Part shown: one piece after another, positions 1-10,274 of the stretch
Position numbering within the stretch: position 1 is the first letter of the stretch
Layout: the number at the start of each line of letters is the position of its first letter
Source of the DNA: an uncultured Gilliamella sp.
GTDB lineage: Bacteria > Pseudomonadota > Gammaproteobacteria > Enterobacterales > Orbaceae
Assembly (NCBI GenBank): GCA_946480175.1
Contig: CAMLIK010000003.1
Coordinates: 16,145 to 80,144 of the forward strand
Direction of reading: 5' to 3'
DNA: 64,000 bases
The notes under the pieces: model-generated
Database searches by the model: none
Told to the model about the DNA's origin: nothing
Seen by the model: the letters and a program-made list of their open reading frames with translations, nothing else
Made by a program: the position numbers and the translations under genes

Positions 1-2
1 AA

Positions 3-50
3 TTACGTCATCCTAGCCGATCTGATGTCCTTCGAAGCTTCTTAGAATAA
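3..50 (+). CDS. 3' end of an upstream gene (uncertain)
   Basis: Frame 3 is open from the left edge to a TAA at 48-50 and would encode about 15 C-terminal residues ending in RSFLE. A terminator hairpin starts 17 bp later, which fits a gene ending here. A second frame is also open to a TAG at 43-45, so the frame choice is not secure. The product is not recognisable. Confidence 0.3.
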   Translation, partial: LRHPSRSDVLRSFLE

Positions 51-67
51 ACTATTATTTCTTATAC

Positions 68-93
68 ATCGCCACTTTTGTGGCGATTTTTTT
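68..93 (+). terminator. Rho-independent terminator
   Basis: A perfect 8-bp stem (ATCGCCAC / GTGGCGAT) with a TTTT loop is followed by a run of T. It probably ends the gene entering from the left edge. The GTG inside the right arm is in frame with the next gene, but its place in the terminator argues against it being the start codon. Confidence 0.85.
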
Positions 94-112
94 AATTAAT
101 CAAACTGATATC

Positions 113-1084
113 ATGAATATACTTCAACGCTTTAAAATTGATTCATTCTTGCTGATTTTGATTGGTATTGTGACTACGGCAAGTATTTTTCCATGTAAAG
201 GTGAAGCAAAGGTTATTTTTGAAAATCTTACTACTTTTGCTATTGGTCTATTGTTTTTTATGCATGGTGCAAAACTGTCATTTGATGCGATAATTATTGG
301 CATAAAAAATTGGCGGCTGCATTTATTAATATTCATTATTACCTTCTTAGTATTCCCTATTTTAGGGGTAATGATGCAAGTACTTGTCCCAACTTTCTTA
401 TCAGAAGAGTTTTATTTAGGCTTTGTTTATCTTTGTGTTTTACCGGCCACCGTCCAGTCTGCGATTGCTTTTACATCAATTGCAAAGGGTAATGTCGCCG
501 CTGCTATCTGTAGTGCTTCTGCCTCTACGCTATTAGGTGTCTTCATCACACCGGTATTAGTTGGATTACTCATGCATACTCAAGCTGCTTCTTCAATGAA
601 CATCGTAGATGCTATTGAATCTATCATGCTTAAACTGATGTTGCCGTTTATTATCGGTCATTTATCAAGGCGTTTTATCGGCAAATGGGTTGATAAATAT
701 AAAAGTGTGATTTCAAAAACCGATCGTATATCAATATTATTAGTTGTTTATGTTGCTTTTAGTGATGCAGTGGTTAATGGTATTTGGTCTAAAGTTAGCT
801 TTTTATCTCTTTTAGAAATCATTTTTTACTCAATAATTTTATTAACTATTGTGTTATTAATTACTACTTATAGTTCACGATTATTAGGTTTTAATAAAGA
901 AGACGAAATTACTATTGTATTTTGTGGTTCTAAAAAAAGTTTAGCCAGTGGTATTCCAATGGCGAGTGTAATTTTTCCTATATCTATAACCGGAATAATA
1001 ATTTTGCCGTTAATGATTTTTCACCAAGTACAATTAATGATCTGTGCTGTTTTAGCTTCTCATTACGCGAAACGAAAAATGTAA
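113..1084 (+). CDS. yfeH: YfeH-like bile acid:sodium symporter family protein
   Basis: This is a 323-residue polytopic inner-membrane protein of the bile acid:sodium symporter (BASS) superfamily, very close to E. coli YfeH throughout. Matching blocks include [20 protein letters not shown], the segment [20 protein letters not shown] and a C-terminal [15 protein letters not shown]. About nine or ten hydrophobic segments are visible. The physiological substrate of YfeH is not established; the family moves organic anions with sodium. I chose the ATG at 113 because the protein then aligns with the start of YfeH and the upstream in-frame GTG at 80 lies in the terminator stem. No strong ribosome site precedes it. 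It ends 68 bp before pitA on the same strand. Confidence 0.9.
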   Translation: MNILQRFKIDSFLLILIGIVTTASIFPCKGEAKVIFENLTTFAIGLLFFMHGAKLSFDAIIIGIKNWRLHLLIFIITFLVFPILGVMMQVLVPTFLSEEFYLGFVYLCVLPATVQSAIAFTSIAKGNVAAAICSASASTLLGVFITPVLVGLLMHTQAASSMNIVDAIESIMLKLMLPFIIGHLSRRFIGKWVDKYKSVISKTDRISILLVVYVAFSDAVVNGIWSKVSFLSLLEIIFYSIILLTIVLLITTYSSRLLGFNKEDEITIVFCGSKKSLASGIPMASVIFPISITGIIILPLMIFHQVQLMICAVLASHYAKRKM

Positions 1085-1152
1085 AAATTGTTTTGCTCAT
1101 TAGGTTATTCTCAAGGATAATAGAGCGGCTATTAACAACAGAAAGATATATT

Positions 1153-2667
1153 ATGTTTCATCTATTTGCTGATTTAGACTTTTCTACGATTATATTATTA
1201 GTTTTAGCGCTATTTTTTGTTCTTTTTTATGAAGCAATTAATGGATTTCATGACACCGCCAATGCTGTTGCGACAGTAATATATACTCGAGCATTAAAGG
1301 AACAGCTCGCTGTTTTTATGGCCGGTATGTTCAACTTTTTTGGGGTATTGCTTGGTGGACTTAGTGTTGCTTATGCAATTGTTCATCTTTTACCTACTGA
1401 TTTATTACTTAATGTAAGTTCAGCTCATGGATTGGCAATGGTATTTTCGATTCTATTTGCCGCTATTATTTGGAATTTGGGTACTTGGTATGTAGGTATC
1501 CCTGCTTCTAGTTCGCACACGCTGATTGGTGCCATTATTGGTGTTGCATTAGCTAATGCATTTATTATGGATACATCTATCATTGATGCACTTAATATTC
1601 CTAAAATGATACAAATCTTTCTATCATTAATCATTTCACCTATTGTTGGTCTTGTTATTGCTGGCTTAATGATTTTTTTATTACGAAAATATTGGACTCG
1701 TAAAGGACAAAGTAAAAAACGTAGTAAAAAAAGAGAGAGAATTTTTATGACACCTGAACAGCGTGAAAAGCTATATGGTAAAAAGAAACCGCCATTTTGG
1801 ATTCGTATAATGCTCATTATTTCAGCTGCCGGTGTAAGTTTTTCGCACGGAGCAAATGATGGGCAAAAAGGGATTGGTTTATTGATGCTAGTCTTAATGG
1901 GGATTGCACCGGCTGGCTTTATTGTTAACATGGGAGCATCAACCTATGAGATTACTAATACCAGAAATGCGATTCATAATATTGAAGAGTACTTTATCTC
2001 TCATAATGAAGATCTTAATTCAGTAATTGGTAAACAATCAGCGGTAGATACTGCAATCCCAGAAAATGATTTAAATAAATATCATTGTGATTATTCAAAA
2101 TCGTTTATCACCTTGGGTATTGCTAACAATCTATTTAACAAAATCAATGATTATGACTCGCTTAACGTAGACCAACGTTCACAAGCTAGACGTATTTTAT
2201 TATGTTTGTCCGATACCGTATCGCATGTAGCTAAACAACCCAATATATCTAATAAAGATAAGCAGTATTTAAAATCATTAAATAATGATTTATTAAAAAC
2301 AGTTGAATATGCACCAATTTGGATAATTATCGGCGTAGCTTCGGCACTTGCTGTTGGTACTATGATAGGTTGGCGACGAGTAGCCGTTACTATCGGTGAA
2401 AAAATTGGTAAAAAAGGGATGACTTATGCACAAGGTGTTTCGGCGCAAATAACTACGGCATTATCAATTGGTATAGCAAGTTATACTGGAATGCCAGTAT
2501 CGACAACTCAAGTTCTCTCTTCATCGGTTGCAGGTACAATGATTGTCGATGGTGGAGGCGTACAAAGTAAAACCATTAAAAACATCGCGTTAACTTGGAT
2601 TCTTACTTTGCCGATTTCAATTTTGTTATCTGGGTTGCTTTTTTGGCTTGCTCAAAAATTAATTTAG
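1153..2667 (+). CDS. pitA: low-affinity inorganic phosphate transporter PitA
   Basis: The 504-residue protein is an inner-membrane metal-phosphate:proton symporter of the PiT family, about the length of E. coli PitA (499). Both PiT signatures are present: [19 protein letters not shown] near residue 30, and [20 protein letters not shown] in the second half. A basic cytoplasmic loop rich in K and R separates the two membrane halves. The ATG at 1153 aligns with the E. coli start (MFHLFADLD against MLHLFAGLD); an in-frame TTG at 1093 would add 20 unrelated residues. UspA follows 64 bp downstream; in E. coli pitA and the usp genes are also neighbours. Confidence 0.95.
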   Translation: MFHLFADLDFSTIILLVLALFFVLFYEAINGFHDTANAVATVIYTRALKEQLAVFMAGMFNFFGVLLGGLSVAYAIVHLLPTDLLLNVSSAHGLAMVFSILFAAIIWNLGTWYVGIPASSSHTLIGAIIGVALANAFIMDTSIIDALNIPKMIQIFLSLIISPIVGLVIAGLMIFLLRKYWTRKGQSKKRSKKRERIFMTPEQREKLYGKKKPPFWIRIMLIISAAGVSFSHGANDGQKGIGLLMLVLMGIAPAGFIVNMGASTYEITNTRNAIHNIEEYFISHNEDLNSVIGKQSAVDTAIPENDLNKYHCDYSKSFITLGIANNLFNKINDYDSLNVDQRSQARRILLCLSDTVSHVAKQPNISNKDKQYLKSLNNDLLKTVEYAPIWIIIGVASALAVGTMIGWRRVAVTIGEKIGKKGMTYAQGVSAQITTALSIGIASYTGMPVSTTQVLSSSVAGTMIVDGGGVQSKTIKNIALTWILTLPISILLSGLLFWLAQKLI

Positions 2668-2731
2668 TAGTAAAAAGGAAGTATAAAATTTTAATTTGAT
2701 TAGAGCGTCAAAATAGGAAGGAGTGAATATT

Positions 2732-3184
2732 ATGGCTTATAAACATATTTTAGTCGCAGTGGATTTAACACCTGAAAGTGAAGTTCTAGTTGAAAAAGCA
2801 GTCTCTATGGCTAGACCATATAATGCTCAAATATCACTCATTCATGTGGGTATAAACTATTCTGACCTTTATACCGGTTTAGTTGATATTAATATGAATG
2901 ATATGAAAGATCGAATCACTGAAGATGCCCATATTGCATTGAATAAATTAGCAACTGATGCAGGTTATCCAATTGCACATACTCTTTCTGGTAATGGTGA
3001 ATTTGGACAAGTATTAATTGAAGCTATTCACGAATATAGTGCGGATTTGGTTGTATGTGGTCATCACCAAGATTTTTGGAGTAAATTAATGTCTTCGGCT
3101 CGTCAATTAATCAACAATACCCATATTGATACGTTGATTGTCCCTTTAAAAGATGATGAGCCAACCGAAGAACCATCTAAATGA
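2732..3184 (+). CDS. uspA: universal stress protein A
   Basis: A 150-residue cytoplasmic protein with the single-domain Usp alpha/beta fold, near-identical in key blocks to E. coli UspA ([13 protein letters not shown] at the start; [20 protein letters not shown] near residues 109-128). UspA-type proteins lack the usual ATP-binding glycine motif, and this one does too. The ATG at 2732 is preceded by AGGAAGGAG with good spacing, so it is chosen over the in-frame GTG at 2723. It may be read with pitA, and a strong terminator follows within 15 bp. Confidence 0.95.
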   Translation: MAYKHILVAVDLTPESEVLVEKAVSMARPYNAQISLIHVGINYSDLYTGLVDINMNDMKDRITEDAHIALNKLATDAGYPIAHTLSGNGEFGQVLIEAIHEYSADLVVCGHHQDFWSKLMSSARQLINNTHIDTLIVPLKDDEPTEEPSK

Positions 3185-3197
3185 AATATACGTTATG

Positions 3198-3222
3198 AAC
3201 CCGCTTCTTAGCGGGTTTTTTC
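3198..3222 (+). terminator. Rho-independent terminator after uspA
   Basis: The stem AACCCGC / GCGGGTT with a six-base loop is followed by a T run. It lies 14 bp after the uspA stop. Confidence 0.9.
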
Positions 3223-3362
3223 TGGGTTATGCAAAAAAATTTACCAATATTTAGGCTATCAAGCTAATTGAAATTATTTTGCCACTTCACTTATGGTTGT
3301 TTTCTTTCCATATCACAAAGGTATACTCATATAACTATCATGATTATAAAAGGAGATTAAAT

Positions 3363-4115
3363 ATGAATATTGTTTTGGTTACCGGCGCTTCATCTGGATT
3401 TGGACAAGCTATTTGTCGAAAACTTATTGCAGATGGTTATAAAGTAATTGGTGCAGCAAGACGACTTGATAAATTACAAAAACTGGCACAAGAGTTAGGG
3501 GCTAACTTTTTACCCTTAACTCTAGATGTTAGTAAAAAAGACTCTGTTGAAACAATTTTATTACAACTACCTAAAGAATTTCAGCCTATTAATATATTAA
3601 TTAATAATGCCGGATTAGCTTTAGGTTTAGAACCAGCATATGAAGCTGACTACAATGATTGGCAAACAATGATTGAAACTAATGTTATCGGGTTAGTTCA
3701 TTTAACCCATCAAATTTTACCGGGAATGGTTGAACGTAATAGTGGCTACATCATTAATCTTGGATCTGTCGCGGGCACTTATCCTTACAAAGGTGGAAAT
3801 GTTTATGGTGCTTCAAAAGCATTCGTTAAACAATTTAGCGCTAACCTCAGAACAGATTTATTAGGCAAAAAAATTAGAGTAACAAACATTGAACCAGGAT
3901 TGTGTGGAGGAACCGAATTTTCAAATGTGCGATTCCATGGTAATGCTGAACAAGCAGCTGCAGTGTATAAAGATGTGGATTTTATCACTCCAGAAGATAT
4001 TGCCAATACTGTGTCATGGTTAGTTAAAACACCAAATCATTTTAATGTCAATTCAATCGAAATTATGCCAGTGGCACAAGCTTCGGCAGGCTTATCAGTT
4101 TGCAAAGGAATTTAA
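3363..4115 (+). CDS. ydfG: NADP-dependent 3-hydroxy acid dehydrogenase YdfG (SDR family)
   Basis: A 250-residue classical short-chain dehydrogenase/reductase closely related to E. coli YdfG, which oxidises L-serine, L-allo-threonine and 3-hydroxypropionate with NADP. The cofactor motif TGASSGFG is at residues 7-14, NNAG at 81-84, and the catalytic Ser135, Tyr148 and Lys152 lie in GSVAG and YGASK. The segment EPGLCGGTEFSNVRF is typical of YdfG. The start at 3363 follows a strong AAAGGAGA site and matches the family start; upstream in-frame codons would add an unrelated hydrophobic tail. It appears to be transcribed alone. Confidence 0.93.
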   Translation: MNIVLVTGASSGFGQAICRKLIADGYKVIGAARRLDKLQKLAQELGANFLPLTLDVSKKDSVETILLQLPKEFQPINILINNAGLALGLEPAYEADYNDWQTMIETNVIGLVHLTHQILPGMVERNSGYIINLGSVAGTYPYKGGNVYGASKAFVKQFSANLRTDLLGKKIRVTNIEPGLCGGTEFSNVRFHGNAEQAAAVYKDVDFITPEDIANTVSWLVKTPNHFNVNSIEIMPVAQASAGLSVCKGI

Positions 4116-4130
4116 GGTGAAATTAAATAG

Positions 4131-4154
4131 GCATTGAATGATATCAATGCTTTA
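4131..4154 (+). terminator. weak candidate terminator after ydfG
   Basis: A 7-bp inverted repeat (GCATTGA / TCAATGC) is followed by TTTAAATAAA. The stem is short and the T run is poor, so this is tentative. Confidence 0.35.
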
Positions 4155-4258
4155 AATAAAAAATATTAAAAAAATAGAATTGATAAACAAAATAGACTTG
4201 CACTTATGTTAATGGGTTGCTATTCTTTTTGCTTGTGATTTTGATTGAGGTTTTAGCA

Positions 4259-4588
4259 ATGACATTTTCTGAAGTAACAAAAATATTTGCGACAAGCTTG
4301 CCTGGTACTGATTCGTACGTAAAATTACGTAAGGCTATGAGAACATTAATCCAAGAAGATCCAAGTAACGCATCCGTTTACTTTTTGATATTTGGATTTG
4401 CACGCACTTATGTCATGTTATATGAAGATCAGGAAGTTTCACCACAATTTGCTGAGGACAATCAAAAATTAATGTTATCGTATCTCAATATACTTGATGA
4501 GGCTTTAAAAAAACAAGATGCCGAAAGTATCTATAAAGCATTAAATAAAGTAGTGAATGAATACGAAAACAGCAAAAAGGTATTTTAG
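4259..4588 (+). CDS. small protein of unknown function
   Basis: I do not recognise this 109-residue protein. It is soluble and looks mostly helical, with a moderately acidic second half, no cysteines and no signal peptide from the chosen ATG. The chosen start (MTFSEVTKIF) is conservative: an in-frame TTG at 4217 would add a hydrophobic 14-residue leader (LFFLLVILIEVLA) that could act as a signal anchor, but it has no convincing ribosome site. Codon use looks like that of its neighbours and a terminator follows at once, so it is probably a real single-gene transcript. Confidence 0.7.
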   Translation: MTFSEVTKIFATSLPGTDSYVKLRKAMRTLIQEDPSNASVYFLIFGFARTYVMLYEDQEVSPQFAEDNQKLMLSYLNILDEALKKQDAESIYKALNKVVNEYENSKKVF

Positions 4589-4594
4589 TTATTT

Positions 4595-4626
4595 ACAGCC
4601 TGACATGAAAATGTCGGGCTGTTTTA
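4595..4626 (+). terminator. Rho-independent terminator upstream of the thr leader
   Basis: The interrupted stem ACAGCC-TGACA / TGTC-GGGCTGT is followed by TTTTATTT. It closes the small upstream gene just 26 bp before the thr leader peptide. The thr promoter therefore overlaps it or lies within it; CTGACA at 4600-4605 with a T/A-rich -10 near 4623 is one possible but weak candidate. Confidence 0.75.
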
Positions 4627-4651
4627 TTTAGAGTTTATTTTAGGAAAAATA

Positions 4652-4723
4652 ATGAATATTGTAATGATGATCTTAGGCATTATTAGTACCACCGGCACTA
4701 TTATTAATTATAGGGCGGGTTAA
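4652..4723 (+). CDS. thrL: thr operon leader peptide ThrL
   Basis: A 23-codon frame with an ATG at 4652 and TAA at 4721-4723 encodes six Ile (codons 3, 7, 10, 11, 17, 18) and three Thr (codons 13, 14, 16), an extreme enrichment in the two amino acids that control the E. coli thr operon. AGGAAAAAT precedes the start. The last three codons and the stop make up the antiterminator arm GGGCGGGTT. A ribosome stalled at Thr13/14 would leave that arm free, while one at the stop would cover it. The peptide differs from the E. coli ThrL sequence, but its composition, place and overlap with the attenuator make the assignment strong. Confidence 0.88.
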   Translation: MNIVMMILGIISTTGTIINYRAG

Positions 4724-4773
4724 TTTTTCCTTAAAAAAATATCAAAAAACCCGCCCCAAAAGGCGGGTTTTTT
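4713..4773 (+). promoter_or_regulatory. thr operon transcription attenuator
   Basis: Three mutually exclusive segments are visible. GGGCGGGTT at 4713-4721 (end of thrL) is complementary to AACCCGCCC at 4748-4756, and that segment also pairs with GGCGGGTTT at 4762-4770, followed by a T run. The second pairing is a perfect Rho-independent terminator; the first is the antiterminator. This is classical amino-acid attenuation: plentiful charged tRNA-Thr/Ile favours termination before thrA, while stalling favours read-through. The thrA start is about 130 bp further on. Confidence 0.88.
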
Positions 4774-4901
4774 ACTTTGTAAAATAAAAAAGTTATAAAA
4801 TTAAAGTAAATAGATTTCAAAATATTGATTTTATGAGTTTTTCTTAAAATTATATTTTGAATTATCATTGGCATAAATTAGGAAATTAAATAAGGTGAGA
4901 T

Positions 4902-7358
4902 ATGAAAGTTTTAAAATTTGGAGGAACATCAGTTGCCAACGCAGAACGGTTTTTGCGTGTAGCAGAGATTATTGAAAATAATGCTAAACAAGAACAAACG
5001 GCAACAGTTTTATCTGCACCAGCTAAAATTACTAACCATTTAGTTGCAATGGTTGAAAAAACCGTTGCAAAGCAAGATATCCAAACCAATATCTACGATG
5101 CTGAAAAAATCTTTGCAGATTTATTAACTGGTATTGCAAAAGCGTTACCTAATTTTGCCTATGAAGAAATGAAAAAGTTTGCTCTAAACGAGTTAAATAA
5201 TGTCAAACAATTGTTAGAAGGTATTCGACTATTAGGTCAATGTCCTGATAGTATTAATGCCACAATCATTTGCCGAGGGGAAAAACTTTCGATTGCAATT
5301 ATGCAAGAATTGTTGAAGGCAAAAGGTCATGCTGTCACTGTTATTAATCCAGTAGCAATGTTAATTGCTACTGGGGATTATTTAGAATCAACAGTTGATA
5401 TCATCGAATCATCTCATCGAATCAGTGAAATGCGTATTCCTCCAGAAAATATGATTTTGATGCCAGGTTTTACCGCAGGTAACGAAAAGGGGGAATTAGT
5501 TGTTTTAGGACGTAATGGTTCTGATTATTCTGCTTCAGTATTAGCCGCGTGTTTACGCGCCAATAGCTGCGAAATTTGGACTGATGTGGATGGGGTTTAT
5601 ACGTGTGATCCTCGGATTGTTCCAGATGCCAAATTATTAAAAACGATGTCTTATCAAGAAGCAATGGAACTCTCTTATTTTGGTGCTAAGGTACTTCATC
5701 CAAGAACAATTTTACCTATAGCTCAATTCCAAATTCCATGCTTAATAAAAAATACTAATAATCCAGATGCACCAGGTACTTTAATTGGTGCTAATGTTAT
5801 TGATAGTTCAACGCCTGTAAAAGGTATCACTAACCTAAATAATATGGCTATGATTAATGTATCTGGTCCAGGATTAAAAGGCATGGTTGGTATGTCAGCT
5901 CGGGTTTTTTCCGCTATGTCTTATGCCGGTATTTCTGTGGTACTTATAACGCAATCGTCGTCTGAATATAGTATTAGTTTTTGTGTGCCTCAAACCGAAC
6001 TTTATCGGGCTGAAGAGGCATTAAGTGAAGAATTTTATTTAGAATTAAAAGATGGTTTACTTGAACCAATTGAAGTGATCGAAAAATTGGCAATTATCTC
6101 AGTGGTTGGTGATGGTATGCGTACATTACGTGGCTTATCGGCTAATTTCTTTACAGCATTAGCTCGAGCCAATATTAACATTGTGGCAATTGCGCAAGGT
6201 TCATCAGAGCGCTCAATCTCTGTTGTAGTTGATAATGATGTTGCTGTAATGGGTGTGCGTGTGACTCACCAAATGTTATTTGGTACTGACAAAATGTTAG
6301 ATGTGTTTGTTATTGGTGTTGGTGGTGTTGGTGGTGCATTGGTGGATCAAATCGGTCGTCAACAAAAATGGCTTAAAAATAAACAAATTGATCTGCGTGT
6401 TTGTGGTTTATTTAATTCCAAGCACTCTGTACTTAATCGTGATGGTATCAATTTAGATAATTGGCGTAATCAAATAAAACAAAGTGAAACCAATTATACG
6501 TTAAATAGTATTATTGAATTTGCTAAAAATAACCGGCTCCTCAATCCAATTTTAGTCGACTGTACTTCAAGTAGTGAGGTATCAGATAAATATGTTGATT
6601 TTCTTGCTAATGGTTTTCATGTTGTAACACCGAATAAGAAAGCCAATACTAGTTCAATGGCTTATTACCTTCGTTTACGCCAAGAGGCAGCAAATAGCAA
6701 GCGTAAATTCCAATATGATACTAACGTTGGTGCTGGGCTGCCGGTAATTGAGAATTTACAAAATTTGCTTAATGCCGGTGACGAATTAATTAAGTTTTCA
6801 GGTATTTTATCGGGTTCATTATCTTTTATTTTTGGTAAGTTAGATGAAGGTATGTCATTATCAGAAGCAACGAAGTTGGCCAAAGAAAAGGGGTTTACTG
6901 AGCCTGACCCTCGTGATGACTTATCAGGTACCGACGTAGCTAGAAAACTATTAATCTTAGCAAGGGAGGCTGGATTACAACTTGAACTTGATCAAATTAA
7001 AGTTGAATCAGTGCTACCTGCAGAATATTCTCAAGGCTCTATTGATGAGTTTATGGCAAAATTGCCACAATTGGATTTGCAATTTAAAGAAAAATCAGAA
7101 AAAGCAGCTAAACAAGGAAAAGTACTACGTTATGTCGGTAGCATTGATGGAAATCAATGTAGCGTCAAAATAGAAGCCGTTGATACTGATGATCCACTTT
7201 ATAAAGTTAAAAATGGTGAAAATGCCTTAGCATTTTATACTAGGTATTATCAACCAATTCCATTAGTATTACGTGGTTATGGTGCTGGTAATGATGTTAC
7301 TGCAGCTGGTGTGTTTGCTGATATTTTACGAACCACATCTGGAAAAATTGGAGGCTAA
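4902..7358 (+). CDS. thrA: bifunctional aspartokinase I / homoserine dehydrogenase I
   Basis: An 818-residue cytoplasmic enzyme (E. coli ThrA is 820) catalysing the first and third steps of threonine synthesis. The N-terminal aspartokinase begins with the motif KFGGTSVAN at residues 4-12. Tandem ACT-type regulatory segments follow around residues 310-460, the usual site of threonine feedback inhibition. The homoserine dehydrogenase domain starts near residue 465 with the Rossmann motif [11 protein letters not shown]. Its later block [13 protein letters not shown] and the dehydrogenase motif [16 protein letters not shown] are intact. AAGGTGAG precedes the ATG. It is the first structural gene of the attenuated thr operon and abuts thrB. 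Confidence 0.97.
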   Translation: MKVLKFGGTSVANAERFLRVAEIIENNAKQEQTATVLSAPAKITNHLVAMVEKTVAKQDIQTNIYDAEKIFADLLTGIAKALPNFAYEEMKKFALNELNNVKQLLEGIRLLGQCPDSINATIICRGEKLSIAIMQELLKAKGHAVTVINPVAMLIATGDYLESTVDIIESSHRISEMRIPPENMILMPGFTAGNEKGELVVLGRNGSDYSASVLAACLRANSCEIWTDVDGVYTCDPRIVPDAKLLKTMSYQEAMELSYFGAKVLHPRTILPIAQFQIPCLIKNTNNPDAPGTLIGANVIDSSTPVKGITNLNNMAMINVSGPGLKGMVGMSARVFSAMSYAGISVVLITQSSSEYSISFCVPQTELYRAEEALSEEFYLELKDGLLEPIEVIEKLAIISVVGDGMRTLRGLSANFFTALARANINIVAIAQGSSERSISVVVDNDVAVMGVRVTHQMLFGTDKMLDVFVIGVGGVGGALVDQIGRQQKWLKNKQIDLRVCGLFNSKHSVLNRDGINLDNWRNQIKQSETNYTLNSIIEFAKNNRLLNPILVDCTSSSEVSDKYVDFLANGFHVVTPNKKANTSSMAYYLRLRQEAANSKRKFQYDTNVGAGLPVIENLQNLLNAGDELIKFSGILSGSLSFIFGKLDEGMSLSEATKLAKEKGFTEPDPRDDLSGTDVARKLLILAREAGLQLELDQIKVESVLPAEYSQGSIDEFMAKLPQLDLQFKEKSEKAAKQGKVLRYVGSIDGNQCSVKIEAVDTDDPLYKVKNGENALAFYTRYYQPIPLVLRGYGAGNDVTAAGVFADILRTTSGKIGG

Positions 7359-8297
7359 ATGAGTCATAAATCATTAACTATTTATGCACCTGCATCAATG
7401 GCAAATATTAGCGTTGGCTTTGATATTTTAGGTGCAGCAATCAATCCAATTAGTGGTGCGATGTTAGGTGACTGCATAACCATTGAGTCTGCAACTGAGT
7501 TTCGCCTTACAAGCAGAGGTCAATTTGTTAAAAAACTACCGAAAGACCCAAAATACAATATTGTGTATCAATGTTGGCAACGTTTTTGTAAAGCTATGGG
7601 TAAAACATTACCGGTTAAAATAACGCTAGAAAAAAATATGCCAATTGGTTCTGGATTAGGTTCAAGTGCTTGTTCTGTTGTTGGCGCTTTTGTTGCGTTA
7701 AATAAGTTTTTTGATGAACCATTTAATGAATTTGAAATGCTTACCATGATGGGGGAACTGGAAGGTCGCATTTCTGGTAGTGTACATTATGATAATGTCG
7801 CTCCTTGTTACTTAGGTGGAATGCAACTTATCCTTGATGAAATGGGGGTGATAAGTGAAGCGATACCGCATTTTGACAATTGGTATTGGGTAATGGCTTA
7901 TCCAGGTATTAAAGTTTCTACCGCTGAAGCTCGAGCAATATTACCTGCTCAATACCAAAAAGCAGATTGTGTTGCGCATGGTCGTTATGTAGGTGGTTTT
8001 TTACATGCTTGTTATACTAAACAACCTAAACTTGCTTCGGCAATGTTGATTGATAATATTGCTGAGCCTTATCGTAAACAGTTGCTACCTAATTTTGATG
8101 CGACACAAAAAAAGGTAAAACAACTTGGTGCATTAGCCTCTGGTATATCAGGTTCAGGACCGACAATGTTTGTGGTAGCAGATAATCTTGAAACTGCACA
8201 GCAAATAGAGTCATTATTGAAAAGTTCTTATTTGCAAAATGAAGATGGTTTTACTCATATTTGTAAAATAGATCCACATGGTGCAAGAGAGATTTAA
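7359..8297 (+). CDS. thrB: homoserine kinase
   Basis: A 312-residue GHMP-family kinase that phosphorylates homoserine to O-phosphohomoserine (E. coli ThrB is 310). The GHMP ATP-binding loop [12 protein letters not shown] is at residues 95-106, and the C-terminal GHMP glycine motif [12 protein letters not shown] is near residue 263. The ATG directly follows the thrA stop with no spacer. The site GGAGG at the end of thrA serves as ribosome site, so the two genes are translationally coupled as in E. coli. Confidence 0.96.
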   Translation: MSHKSLTIYAPASMANISVGFDILGAAINPISGAMLGDCITIESATEFRLTSRGQFVKKLPKDPKYNIVYQCWQRFCKAMGKTLPVKITLEKNMPIGSGLGSSACSVVGAFVALNKFFDEPFNEFEMLTMMGELEGRISGSVHYDNVAPCYLGGMQLILDEMGVISEAIPHFDNWYWVMAYPGIKVSTAEARAILPAQYQKADCVAHGRYVGGFLHACYTKQPKLASAMLIDNIAEPYRKQLLPNFDATQKKVKQLGALASGISGSGPTMFVVADNLETAQQIESLLKSSYLQNEDGFTHICKIDPHGAREI

Positions 8298-8374
8298 GTT
8301 AATTGTTATTAAATAAAACAATAAGATTAAATCAAAAAGAAAACAATTAAAGTATAAAATTATTGGAAAATATT

Positions 8375-9664
8375 ATGAAACTGTATAACTTAAAAGATCA
8401 TTCCGAGCAGGTTAGTTTTGCGCAGGCGGTACAACAAGGATTAGGAAGAGGACAAGGTTTGTTTTTCCCAGAACAATTACCAAAATTTTCTGCGCAAGAA
8501 ATAGAAGCATTATTAAAAATGGACTTTATTACACGAAGTGCCAAAATCTTATCCGCTTTTATTGGCAATGAAATTAACGATAATGATATGCATCGATTAG
8601 TGCAAAATGCTTTCCAATTTCCTGCCCCCGTTAAATCGGTAGAAGATGATATTGGATCATTAGAACTTTATCATGGTCCGACATTAGCATTTAAAGATTT
8701 TGGTGGACGCTTTATGGCACAAGCTTTAGTCCAAGTTGCTGCCGATAAAAAAATCACCATTTTGACTGCAACTTCGGGAGATACTGGTGCTGCTGTTGCC
8801 CATGCATTTTATCACTTACCAAATATTCGTGTCGTGATTTTATATCCAGAAGGTAAAATTAGCCCATTACAAGAGAAGCTCTTTTGTACGTTAGGTGATA
8901 ACATTCACACCATCGCTATTCAAAGTGATTTTGATGCCTGCCAAGCTTTAGTTAAAAAAGCGTTTGATGATGAAGAACTAAAAACTACTATTGGTTTAAA
9001 TTCAGCTAATTCTATCAATATCAGTCGGCTTTTGGCGCAGATCTGCTATTATTTTGAGGCTTACGCGCAGCTTACCGCCAAACAACGTGAACAATTAGTT
9101 ATTTCCGTACCAAGTGGTAATTTTGGTGATTTAACTGCTGGTTTACTAGCAAAAACCATGGGACTACCTATCAAACGTTTTATTGCTGCGACAAATGCTA
9201 ATGATACTGTTCCTCGTTATTTAGAAACGGGTAAATGGGAGCCCCATAAAACTGTGGCAACATTATCTAATGCTATGGATGTTAGTCAACCAAACAACTG
9301 GCCAAGGATTGAAGAAATTTATCAGAGGGAAGATTGGATACTTAAATCATTAGGGCATGCAGCTGTTTCAGATGAAACTTCAGTAAAAACGGTTCAGGAA
9401 TTGGATAAAAAAGGTTATTTATCCGAACCTCATGGTGCTATTGCCTATCGGGCATTACGAGATCAGTTGCAAGAAGGAGAGTATGGTTTATTTTTAGGGA
9501 CAGCTCATCCAGCTAAATTTAAAGAAGTAGTTGAAGACATCCTTGGTCGATCAATTTCATTACCATCAGCCTTGGCTGAAAGAGCTGAGATGCCATTACT
9601 TTCTCACTATATGCCGGATAATTTTACTAAATTGCGTGATTTCTTAATCTCATTAACATGGTAA
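8375..9664 (+). CDS. thrC: threonine synthase
   Basis: The 429-residue PLP enzyme converts O-phosphohomoserine to threonine. It aligns with E. coli ThrC (428) from MKLYNLKDHSEQVSFAQAV to the end. The PLP lysine is Lys107 in GPTLAFKDFGGRF, and the phosphate-binding and substrate blocks (TATSGDTGAAVAHAF; SVPSGNFGDLTAGLLAK) are conserved. I chose the ATG at 8375 because it matches the E. coli start; an in-frame codon at 8363 adds only four residues. A 77-bp spacer separates it from thrB, longer than in E. coli, but no terminator is visible there. Confidence 0.96.
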   Translation: MKLYNLKDHSEQVSFAQAVQQGLGRGQGLFFPEQLPKFSAQEIEALLKMDFITRSAKILSAFIGNEINDNDMHRLVQNAFQFPAPVKSVEDDIGSLELYHGPTLAFKDFGGRFMAQALVQVAADKKITILTATSGDTGAAVAHAFYHLPNIRVVILYPEGKISPLQEKLFCTLGDNIHTIAIQSDFDACQALVKKAFDDEELKTTIGLNSANSINISRLLAQICYYFEAYAQLTAKQREQLVISVPSGNFGDLTAGLLAKTMGLPIKRFIAATNANDTVPRYLETGKWEPHKTVATLSNAMDVSQPNNWPRIEEIYQREDWILKSLGHAAVSDETSVKTVQELDKKGYLSEPHGAIAYRALRDQLQEGEYGLFLGTAHPAKFKEVVEDILGRSISLPSALAERAEMPLLSHYMPDNFTKLRDFLISLTW

Positions 9665-9673
9665 ATATGGTTG

Positions 9674-9700
9674 CCGTCACTAGATTGGTGACAGTTTTTT
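9674..9700 (+). terminator. Rho-independent terminator of the thr operon
   Basis: A short stem (CCGTCAC / GTGACAG, one mismatch) with a seven-base loop runs into TTTTTT. It lies 10 bp after the thrC stop. Confidence 0.75.
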
Positions 9701-9813
9701 AAAATTTATTTTGATTACAAATTTTTAGAGTATATATTACTTAGCTGAAATCTTGTTTAAATGGCTAATTTCGGCTATTGTAATATAAGTTAAAACGTTA
9801 TCAGGTTATATTT

Positions 9814-10266
9814 ATGCACTGTCCGTTTTGTAATGCAGATGATACAAAAGTTATTGATTCTCGCTTAGTAGGTGAAGGTTTTCAGGTTCGCCGTCGTCGA
9901 CAATGTGTCGAATGTAATGAACGGTTTACCACATTTGAAATGGCTGAATTAATTATGCCTAATGTTATCAAAAGCAATAAAGTTCGTGAACCTTTCAATG
10001 AAGATAAACTTCGCAATGGTATAAAGCGAGCTCTAGAAAAACGCCCTGTTAGTTTTGATGCAATAGAAGATGCAATTACTCGAATTAAATCAAAACTTAG
10101 AGTAGCTGGAGAAAGAGAAGTGCCAACCAAATTAATTGGTGATTTTGTTATTGAAGAACTTAAAAACCTTGATAAAGTCGCCTATATTCGTTTTGCATCG
10201 GTTTATTTCAGCTTTGACGACATTGAACAATTTAGTAATGAAATTGCTAAATTGCAGCAAAAGTAA
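9814..10266 (+). CDS. nrdR: transcriptional repressor NrdR
   Basis: This 150-residue protein (E. coli NrdR is 149) represses ribonucleotide reductase operons in response to ATP/dATP. The N-terminal zinc ribbon has Cys3, Cys6, Cys31 and Cys34, with the basic patch RRRRQ at 26-30 between the pairs. The ATP-cone domain starts near residue 50 ([21 protein letters not shown]). It is followed 8 bp later by ribD, the arrangement found in E. coli (nrdR-ribD). Confidence 0.96.
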   Translation: MHCPFCNADDTKVIDSRLVGEGFQVRRRRQCVECNERFTTFEMAELIMPNVIKSNKVREPFNEDKLRNGIKRALEKRPVSFDAIEDAITRIKSKLRVAGEREVPTKLIGDFVIEELKNLDKVAYIRFASVYFSFDDIEQFSNEIAKLQQK

Positions 10267-10274
10267 TCTAAATT

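Noticed and set aside
80-112. In-frame GTG start for yfeH at 80
   Set aside because: The codon lies in the right arm of a strong terminator hairpin, and the extra residues do not match YfeH; the ATG at 113 aligns with the family start.
1425-1931. 168-codon minus-strand frame inside pitA
   Set aside because: It is the antisense shadow of a well-conserved PiT transporter and has no start signals.
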